12,814 nucleotides of DNA from positions 1 through 12,814 of the forward strand of contig JADJPJ010000070.1 of NCBI GenBank assembly GCA_016713325.1, read 5' to 3'. A program made the position numbers and the translations under genes. Shown piece after piece: positions 1 through 5,325 of this stretch. Origin of the DNA: Candidatus Flexifilum affinis (lineage in GTDB: Bacteria > Chloroflexota > Anaerolineae > Aggregatilineales > Phototrophicaceae). The notes beneath the pieces are model-generated. The model did not search any database, was not told the origin of the DNA, and saw nothing but the letters and a program-made list of their open reading frames with translations. How positions within the stretch are numbered: the first letter of the stretch is position 1; each line of letters begins with the position of its first letter.

Positions 1-282
1 TTCCCCGTTTGAATCCTCTATCCGTTTTCCCACTTCCAAACGCGTTTACAGAACAATAGTTCTGATTTACACTAGGTGAAAGTAGAACATTTGTAAAACA
101 ATGCCGATGTCACAGGCTGGCATCGGCATTGTGTGTCAACCGAAAGTCGAAAGGCACGAGGCATGAGAAACGAGGAAGGGCGTTTTCGACAGGCGCCGCC
201 AACTCGCCTCGTGCGACGCGTCGATTTTGGTTTGGCGCACGGTCACTGTTGTTGAGGACGGACTTGCAGAAGCGAGCGTGAT
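1..282. other. Intergenic DNA, no gene seen
   Basis: The first ~100 bases are clearly richer in A and T than the rest of the window, and no frame looks coding. The stretch holds the 12-bp hairpin at 98-132 and then a purine-rich segment. It is probably the 3' side of an upstream transcription unit plus the promoter region of the decayed HTH gene at 283. I could not place a convincing -35/-10 pair in it. Confidence 0.5.
98..132. terminator. Hairpin, probable transcription terminator
   Basis: A perfect 12-bp inverted repeat is seen: ACAATGCCGATG (98-109) pairs with CATCGGCATTGT (121-132) around an 11-base loop. On the minus strand the second arm runs straight into GTTTTAC, a short T stretch. 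On the plus strand GTGTGTC follows, without a T run. It therefore looks like an intrinsic terminator, better for minus-strand transcription and perhaps bidirectional. No minus-strand gene is visible just to its right, so the served gene is unclear. Confidence 0.45.
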
Positions 283-864
283 ATGACCCGACATCAAGAT
301 TATCCAGGGAAGCCGGAGGCCATCCTGAGCTACGCTCTTACCGGGCAGCAGGCGGCAGGGAGATCCGCCTTCGCTGCGGGAGATCGGGCGGCGGTGGGCA
401 TCGTCGCCGAGCGTGGTCAAACCCACGCTGGAGAAAATGGCGCGGAGGGGGCGGCTGAGGGCGCACCACCTCGCGCGCGCCGCACTACGCGCCCGAACCG
501 CTGGAAGCGCCAGGCGGGGCCGGTGATCGATCTGGCGAAGCTGGGCGGAGCTCCGCGGCCCGCCACCTGGCCGGGGTCGATCCGGTGGGGGCCGGCCACC
601 ACCTACGAGGCGGTCAACGCGGCGGCGGCGCGCCGCCATTCGCCAGCGCCGCCAGCGCATTTCCGCTGGTGGCAGTTCGATTGGAGCCCCGATCCGGGCC
701 TGTGCCGCAGCGATGTCGAGTACGAGGCGTTCTTCACCCTGTTCCGCAAGTCCTGGCGCTTTCGCGGGCGTTCAGGAGGGGCGCCAGCAGGGTGTGAGCG
801 GCGCTGCCCCAGGGCAATTCGAAAATCAATCAATAGGCCATCAAGGTTCATGTTTGCATCGTAG
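283..864 (+). pseudogene. Decayed LexA-type helix-turn-helix regulator
   Basis: The uninterrupted ORF from 283 is not the native frame throughout. It opens as MTRHQDYPGKPEAILSYAL and reaches QQAAGR at 361-363. Skipping the single T at 364 continues it as PPSLREIG (365-388), the signature of the LexA/winged-HTH start (family pattern GRPPSLREIG). The next piece, AAVGI, lies in the first frame (about 388-402). SPSVVKPTLEKMARRG (about 404-451) lies again in the shifted frame. Together they rebuild a recognition-helix domain of about 60 residues that should bind an operator. Downstream (460-864) the codons are still GC-rich in third position and include DVEYEAFFTLFRKSW, but I recognise no S24 peptidase core as in true LexA. 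The gene is therefore either an HTH regulator with another C-terminus or too damaged to read. At least three small indels are needed, so no full-length product is expected. Confidence 0.45.
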
Positions 865-913
865 GGGCGGTTCGCGAACCGCCCGCCAGCTGCGGGCGGT
901 TCGCGAACCGCCC
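865..913. repeat. Two copies of a 20-bp palindrome (dispersed repeat)
   Basis: GGGCGGTTCGCGAACCGCCC is a perfect 20-bp palindrome present at 865-884 and again at 894-913, separated by GCCAGCTGC. The first copy is preceded by GTAG and an extra G. Each copy can form its own hairpin or pair with the other. A diverged copy lies at 2432-2451 and a relative at 2373-2393. The placement, between the two pseudogenes and overlapping no intact gene, fits a REP- or MITE-like intergenic element. Confidence 0.8.
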
Positions 914-1014
914 TGCAAAGCCATTACGATCTTTGTCTGCCCCATCAGGAAATTTGAAGCGCTTGCCCTGGCGCTGCCCTTACGCCTGGCATCCCTCAGC
1001 CCCTCACAGTAAGG

Positions 1015-1020
1015 TATACT
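1015..1020 (+). promoter_or_regulatory. Possible -10 box (TATACT) of the thioesterase pseudogene
   Basis: TATACT matches the -10 consensus at five of six positions and lies 40 bases before the ATG at 1061. There is no recognisable -35 box at the usual distance. The position matches TAGACT boxes ahead of the genes at 2569 and 11283. Confidence 0.3.
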
Positions 1021-1060
1021 CTCCGCTGGTTCATCGACCTCATCCAGAGACAGCGCAGCC

Positions 1061-2035
1061 ATGTCTGGAAAGACCCTCAAACAAACGTTCCCGGTGCGCT
1101 CCCATGAGTGACTTTATGGGCATGTCAACAATGCCAACTATCTCCGCTTACAGCCAGCAGGCCGCGCCGATGCTCCGCCGCGGCGGGCTGGGATGAAGCC
1201 CGCTATCAGAGCATCGGACATCTGTGGCTGATCCGCGAAACCGATATTGAATACCGATCCCGCTCCGCTACGGCGAGTTGGTCGAGATCACCACCTGGGC
1301 GGCCGAGTTTCCGCGTTGATCCACCCGCACTACGAGCTTCGCAACGGAAGCGGCGGAGGCCGTCTCGCGCGCCAAAACCGATTGGGTGATGTCCACCGCG
1401 CCACGGAGCTGGCCCGCCGCGGTGCCGCCGGAAATGATCGCGGATTTTGCCCGCCCGATCTCTCACCCACGGATCCGCCTCACCCAAGGATATCACCCGG
1501 ACGCTTCCCGCCGCCTTCGAGCGGAAGAAAGTTCCCGGCCCCGCCGCCGCCACCGCCGGGGGTGTTTACCGTTTTCCAGCGACGCCTTGTCGAATGGCTG
1601 ACGTGGATCAGGAGCGGCATGTCAACAACGCGACGTATCTGAATTATCTGGAGGAAGCCGGGTTCGGGGTGACGCGCTTTTTCGGCTGGTTTCCCTGAGC
1701 GCGGATGACGGCGGAGAAGCTGGCATCGTCGCCCGCCGCTTGCAGATTCAATATCGCCTGCCGGCCACCTTCGGCGAAGAAATCGCCATCAGTACGTATC
1801 TATCTGAAACGCGCCGCTCGACGACTGTGCGCCATTACAGCATCACCCGCGCCGACAACGCCCTGCTGCTCGCTCAGGCGCGGGGTTGTTCGTGTTTGTG
1901 AACCCGGAAACCGGCCGCATCACCCGCCTGCCGCATCAGATCATGACCGATTTCGCCAGCCACATCGCGGGCAGCATTGCAAGCAGCATCGCAAACGACG
2001 CCGACCTCGTCCGCCCGCCTCACACCTCTCCGTAG
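1061..2035 (+). pseudogene. Tandem-hotdog acyl-CoA thioesterase, broken by many indels
   Basis: Pieces of one protein follow each other in changing frames. They are MSGKTLKQTFPVRSHE, an in-frame TGA (1109-1111), LYGHVNNANYLR, YSQQAA, AAGWDEARYQSIGHLWL, RYGELVEITTWAAEF, HYELRNGSGG, SRAKTDWVM, VPPEMIADF, then DQERHVNNATYLNYLEEAG, VARRLQIQYRLPATFGEE, HYSITRADN and GLFVFVNPETGRITRL, ending at TAG 2033-2035. The two HVNNA(N/T)YL motifs are the hallmark of 4-hydroxybenzoyl-CoA-thioesterase-like hotdog folds, so the ancestor was a double-hotdog thioesterase of about 300 residues that would cleave acyl-CoA or acyl-ACP thioesters in the cytoplasm. At least eight frame changes and one stop make a working product impossible as read. 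Motifs and codon choice are nonetheless well kept, which means decay by recent indels or an error-rich stretch of assembly. Confidence 0.8.
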
Positions 2036-2146
2036 GGGTACTGCGTCGTCGTCTCCATATGAGCCAAGTGAGCGACTGATCGATGTAACCAGAATCAGTG
2101 AATCACGAAAGTTCACCCTGGTCATCAATAGCTGCGTTTTTGAGCC

Positions 2147-2228
2147 AACCTCACCCCAAAAATCTAGCGGCTTTCGCCCCTCTCCGCACGGAGAGGGGCG
2201 GTTGAGCGCAGCGAAACGGGGTGAGGTT
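2147..2228. repeat. 82-bp nested inverted-repeat element (MITE/REP-like)
   Basis: Outer arms AACCTCACCCC (2147-2157) and GGGGTGAGGTT (2218-2228) are perfect 11-bp inverted repeats. Inside them GCCCCTCTCCG (2176-2186) and CGGAGAGGGGC (2189-2199) form a second perfect 11-bp hairpin. The inner hairpin is off-centre and is followed by GAGCGCAGCGAAACG. Nested, gene-free inverted repeats of this size suggest a small non-autonomous dispersed element. I see no target-site duplication. Confidence 0.7.
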
Positions 2229-2372
2229 AAGCAATCCTTGATTCACCAATCCTCTGGTACGAGACGGCCATACAGCCCCGAGTTGAAACATCTTTATAAT
2301 GGCATAAAATATGGAAAGGCTCAGGCTGTATCGACACGCCAGGCAGGCTCAACCATAAGGCCCTGAGAGTAA

Positions 2373-2393
2373 GGGCGGCATCGCGATGCGCCC
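2373..2393. repeat. Palindromic repeat, variant with ATCGCGAT core
   Basis: GGGC, one unpaired G, then the perfect 12-bp palindrome GCATCGCGATGC (2378-2389), then GCCC. Arms and CGCG centre match the 865-913 repeats, but the inner bases differ in a compensated way (CAT..ATG in place of GTT..AAC). Confidence 0.55.
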
Positions 2394-2414
2394 GGGGCAA
2401 TGTGCCCAGGAGGT

Positions 2415-2454
2415 GGGGCGGTTCACCGGACGGGCGGTTCACGAACCACCCCTA
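2415..2454. repeat. Diverged copy of the 20-bp palindrome, with a half copy
   Basis: GGGCGGTTCACGAACCACCC (2432-2451) differs from the perfect palindrome at 865-884 by two G-to-A changes. It is followed by CCTACG, the mirror of the GTAGGG that precedes the first copy. A partial copy, GGGGCGGTTCAC, lies just before it at 2415-2426, so the two-unit layout of 865-913 recurs here. Confidence 0.65.
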
Positions 2455-2501
2455 CGCGACATGGCAGGTGGCGCTGCCCCTGTGGGGTTGTCCCTGGGGG
2501 G

Positions 2502-2530
2502 TTGCCGCTCGTAACGCGCTTTGATAGACT
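2502..2530 (+). promoter_or_regulatory. Candidate promoter of the GT2 gene
   Basis: TTGCCG (2502-2507) and TAGACT (2525-2530) are separated by 17 bases. Each matches four of six bases of the sigma-70-type consensus. The -10 box lies 38 bases before the ATG at 2569. It is immediately downstream of the palindromic repeats, so transcription would begin outside them. Confidence 0.4.
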
Positions 2531-2568
2531 AGCGGACGCTTTTTTGTCTCTGGAATTGCAGGTGCAGA

Positions 2569-4035
2569 ATGCTCCTAACGCTGCTGCGGCTGCTTTACTT
2601 CGCATGTGTCGCCCTGTTGATGCTGTACGCCCTTGGAGCCGGCGCCCTCCTCATCGCCTATTTCCTCCGAAGACCGGATAAACCCACTCCTTCGCCCGAG
2701 CGGTCAACCGTCCGGGCCGGGGCCGATTCACCCAGCGCCGGACTGCCGTCGGTGTGCGTACAGCTCCCGGTGTTCAACGAGCCGTTCGTGATCGACCGGC
2801 TGATCGACGCCGCCGCCCGGCTGGACTATCCGCCGGACAGGCTGACCATCCAGGTGCTGGACGACTCGCAGGACGACACGACCGAGCGCGCAGCAGAGCG
2901 CGTCGCCACCTGGGCGGCGCGCGGCATCCACATCGAACATGTCCGGCGGGTCGACCGGAGCGGCTTCAAGGCCGGGGCGCTGGCTCACGGCGCGGCGATC
3001 TCCGATGCCGAGTTCTTCGCCGTTTTCGATGCCGATTTCGTGCCGCCGCCCGACTTTCTGCGCCGCATCGTCCCGTTTTTTGAAGCTGACCCGACCGTCG
3101 GCATGGTGCAGACCCGCTGGGGCCACCTGAATGCCGACGACAACACCCTGACCCGCGCGGTGGCGCTGGCCCTTGACGGCCATTTCGTGGTCGAACAGGC
3201 GGCGCGCAGCAGCGCCGGCTGGCTGATGAACTTCAACGGATCGGGAGGGGTGTGGCGGGCCGAGGCGATTCGCCAGGCGGGCGGCTGGTGTGCCGACACG
3301 CTGACCGAAGACCTCGATCTCAGCTACCGGGCGCAGTTGGCGGGCTGGCGCCTGACCTACCTGCCGGATCTGGTCGTGCCGGGCGAGATTCCCCCGCGGC
3401 TGAGTCTGTATCGCCAGCAGCAGGCGCGCTGGGCGCAGGGTGGTACGCAGGTGTTTACCCAGATGGTCGGCGCGATCTGGACGCACTCGGACCTGACCTT
3501 CATTCAACGGCTGATGGCCACTGCCCATCTGGCCCAGTACCTCGTCCACGTGCTGATCATCCTGCTGATCATCCTGACTCCGCTGCTGATCGTGTTCAAG
3601 GCGCTGCCCTCCTTCAGTTTCGGGCCGCTGGGTCTGGTGAGCCTGTTTCCGGTGCTGATCTACGCCGCCAGCCAGCGGGCGCTCCATCCCGACTGGAGGG
3701 GGCGTCTGGCGCGCGGCTTCCCCGCCCTGGCGGTGATCGCCACCGGCATGGCCTGGTGTAATGCCCGGTCGGCGCTGCTCGGCATCGTGAAGTCGGGAGG
3801 GGAATTCCGGCGCACGCCCAAGTTCGGCAGCGCGGCCGTGACGGCCATCGCCACGCCGGTGTTCAGCGTCGAGCTGCTGCTGTGCCTGTATTCGGCCTTT
3901 GGCCTGTGGCTGGCGCTGCGATGGGCGCCGGGGCTGACGGCCTACTTCGTTGTCTATACGCTATCCTTCGGTATCATGACGATATGGCTGTGGCGCGACA
4001 ACGTTTATTCGCGCAGGTGGCGTTCGCGGGTATAA
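2569..4035 (+). CDS. Membrane glycosyltransferase family 2 (cellulose/mannan-synthase type)
   Basis: This 488-residue processive-type GT2 enzyme should build a beta-linked polysaccharide from nucleotide sugars at the cytoplasmic face of the membrane. Residues 1-31 are a membrane helix. The catalytic domain runs from about 60 to 295, with VQLPVFNEP at 64-72, DDS at 98-100, the DxD metal/nucleotide site DAD at 154-156, the catalytic TED at 246-248 and QQARW at 284-288 (QxxRW). Several C-terminal helices follow (about 323-345, 351-370, 383-399, 415-440, 455-475). The order and length fit bacterial CslA-like or cellulose-synthase-like enzymes; sugar and linkage cannot be read from sequence. No PilZ domain is present, so c-di-GMP control as in BcsA is not indicated. 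The ATG at 2569 has a weak AGGTG Shine-Dalgarno and directly starts the first helix. The gene is intact, unlike its left neighbours. The next gene, a secreted SH3b protein, follows after 83 bases on the same strand. Confidence 0.9.
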   Translation: MLLTLLRLLYFACVALLMLYALGAGALLIAYFLRRPDKPTPSPERSTVRAGADSPSAGLPSVCVQLPVFNEPFVIDRLIDAAARLDYPPDRLTIQVLDDSQDDTTERAAERVATWAARGIHIEHVRRVDRSGFKAGALAHGAAISDAEFFAVFDADFVPPPDFLRRIVPFFEADPTVGMVQTRWGHLNADDNTLTRAVALALDGHFVVEQAARSSAGWLMNFNGSGGVWRAEAIRQAGGWCADTLTEDLDLSYRAQLAGWRLTYLPDLVVPGEIPPRLSLYRQQQARWAQGGTQVFTQMVGAIWTHSDLTFIQRLMATAHLAQYLVHVLIILLIILTPLLIVFKALPSFSFGPLGLVSLFPVLIYAASQRALHPDWRGRLARGFPALAVIATGMAWCNARSALLGIVKSGGEFRRTPKFGSAAVTAIATPVFSVELLLCLYSAFGLWLALRWAPGLTAYFVVYTLSFGIMTIWLWRDNVYSRRWRSRV

Positions 4036-4036
4036 T
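4031..4036 (+). promoter_or_regulatory. Perfect -10 box overlapping the GT2 stop codon
   Basis: TATAAT contains the TAA stop (4033-4035) of the GT2 gene and lies 82 bases before the ATG at 4119. No good -35 is found 17 bases upstream (TTCGCG at 4008-4013). It could give the SH3b gene its own transcript in addition to read-through, or be a coincidence. Confidence 0.35.
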
Positions 4037-4118
4037 GCGAATTGGAACGAGGGCGCGCCTTTCTTGGTCGCGATCGTCCCGACCGAAATCCGTGCCACGG
4101 AGCATCTGACGTCCTGCC

Positions 4119-4565
4119 ATGAACCGCATTCTGCTGTCGATTGTCCTCGTCCTTCTGCTCCTGTCCGCCGCGCTGACGTCTGCCGCGCAGGACATGACCC
4201 CGGAACCGACGCTGCCAGAGACAATAACTTCGACCGTGCCCGCCGGCACGCAGACTCTGCGACAGGCGGGACAAGCGGCCACCGCGACGCTGGCCTGCCC
4301 AGGGGCGCCGCGCACCCGCCTGATCGTGCGGGAACGCGCTCGGGTCACTCTGGAAGATGACGCCCCCCTCAACGTGCGCGAGGGCGCGGGCACCAGCTTC
4401 GACGTGATCGAGCAGATTGCCCCCGGCGAGATCCTGTTCGTCCTCAGCGGCCCGGTATGCAACCAGCGTTATGCCTGGTATCGCGTCGAGTACGAAGAGA
4501 TCGAGGGCTGGATCGCCGAAGGCTCCTCAGAAGCCTACTTCGTCGAGATCTACCCGCCGGAATAA
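4119..4565 (+). CDS. Secreted SH3b-domain protein
   Basis: This 148-residue exported protein begins with a typical signal peptide (MNRILL, then a leucine-rich core, then AALTSAAQD, probable cleavage after the AxA near residue 23). A Thr/Pro-rich spacer spans about 25-58. A bacterial SH3 (SH3b) domain covers about 75-145, with the classic LNVREGAGT at 84-92 and GWIAEG at 130-135. Such domains usually bind cell-wall or other surface polymers and have no catalytic role alone. Two cysteines (60 and 114) could form a disulfide outside the cell. It follows the GT2 gene, so a role at the envelope beside the polysaccharide it makes is plausible but inferred. The Shine-Dalgarno is poor (GGAG about 16 bases before the ATG); the signal peptide decides the start. 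Confidence 0.85.
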   Translation: MNRILLSIVLVLLLLSAALTSAAQDMTPEPTLPETITSTVPAGTQTLRQAGQAATATLACPGAPRTRLIVRERARVTLEDDAPLNVREGAGTSFDVIEQIAPGEILFVLSGPVCNQRYAWYRVEYEEIEGWIAEGSSEAYFVEIYPPE

Positions 4566-4692
4566 GACGCATCCGTCGCGGTCTGGCTATTGCTCTGTCA
4601 TACCCACCGTTGTTCAAAACAGGTTAGAGCCGAGGCGACCGGGGCGGCGGCGTCGTGACCGAACTGAACTGGTCGCTGGCCGCCGCCGGCGT

Positions 4693-4710
4693 GGGGTGAG
4701 CTTTCACCCC
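4693..4710. terminator. Short hairpin between convergent genes
   Basis: GGGGTGA (4693-4699) and TCACCCC (4704-4710) form a 7-bp stem with a GCTT loop, in the gap between the plus-strand SH3b gene and the minus-strand receptor gene. No T tract follows on either strand, so terminator function is only suggested by position. The arms resemble the CTCACCCC/GGGGTGAG ends of the element at 2147-2228, so a remnant of that element is an alternative. Confidence 0.35.
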
Positions 4711-4720
4711 TCATCCCCTC

Positions 4721-5325
4721 TCACTTCAAATACAGCGTGCCGCGTTCGTAGTCCGTCAGATTCGCCACCACCAGCCCTTCGGCCGCGCGCCACAGCGCCC
4801 CGAAATCGGTCGGCAGGATCAGGACACTCCCGGTGGTTGCGATGGGGTCGAAGACGCCCCAGAGCATGACGCGCGACTCCTCACGGTTCAGCGCCGCGCC
4901 TGCCGCCGAGAGCGGGATGCTGACCTTCGCCGCCCCGGTGCCGACATCGTACACGCCGATCTGATCGGGCTGGGTGATCAGCATGCCCGTCTGAGTGGGC
5001 GTCCACTGGACCCGGTACAGGCTGTTGGCGTCGTAGAACCGGGAGCCGATGCGGATCTGGTTCGGCACATCCCACACGTTGAGAAAACCATCGCCCCAGC
5101 CGACCAGGCGGTCGCCGGCGTCGTTCAGGATGGCATTCCCCGTCCGATTGAGAACGCGCCAGGTTTCTTCGCCGCTGTCGCTGTCCCACAGGCGCAGCGT
5201 GTCGTCCAGACCCCAGGTGACGATGGCCCGCCCGCCCGCGCCCCAGCGCGCGCCGGTCGAGGACGTATCCGCGAAGAGCAGATCGTCGATCGGGCAGCGG
5301 ATGGCCGCGCCGCCGCCCCCCCCCC
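4721..5325 (-). CDS. C-terminal WD40 blades of the TIR-nSTAND1-WD40 receptor (third frame)
   Basis: This is the last ~200 residues of the receptor, readable only if the frame changes at the ten-base G tract (5316-5325). It encodes propeller blades with clear signatures: AIVTWGLDDTLRLWDSDSGE, RLVGWGDGFLNVWDV, and a last blade ending LTDYERGTLYLK before the stop complementary to 4721-4723. In the uncorrected upstream frame translation instead ends at 5125 with unrelated Arg/Ala/Pro-rich sequence. The preserved blade sequence and codon pattern show that this frame was recently under selection. A tract of 8 or 11 G would fuse it to the rest of the propeller. A separate start inside this piece is unlikely, as it begins mid-propeller. 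Confidence 0.75.

Larger units (their letters stand above)
2036..2568. other. Non-coding stretch with repeats ahead of the GT2 gene
   Basis: No convincing gene is seen in these 533 bases. They hold the nested inverted-repeat element at 2147-2228, an AT-rich island at about 2230-2350 (with an isolated TATAAT at 2295-2300), two palindromic repeats (2373-2393 and 2415-2454) and the likely promoter of the glycosyltransferase gene (2502-2530). Confidence 0.6.

Noticed and set aside
865..913. CRISPR array
   Set aside because: Only two palindromic units with a 9-base gap; the spacing and self-complementarity do not fit spacers and repeats, and there are no cas genes.
2284..2310. Promoter in the AT-rich island (TTGAAA, TATAAT, TAAAAT)
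   Set aside because: TATAAT has no -35 at the right distance and the TTGAAA/TAAAAT pair has a 15-base spacer; a nearer, better-spaced candidate exists for the GT2 gene.
2728..3687. 319-codon minus-strand open frame
   Set aside because: Antisense shadow of the glycosyltransferase, which carries all catalytic motifs on the plus strand.
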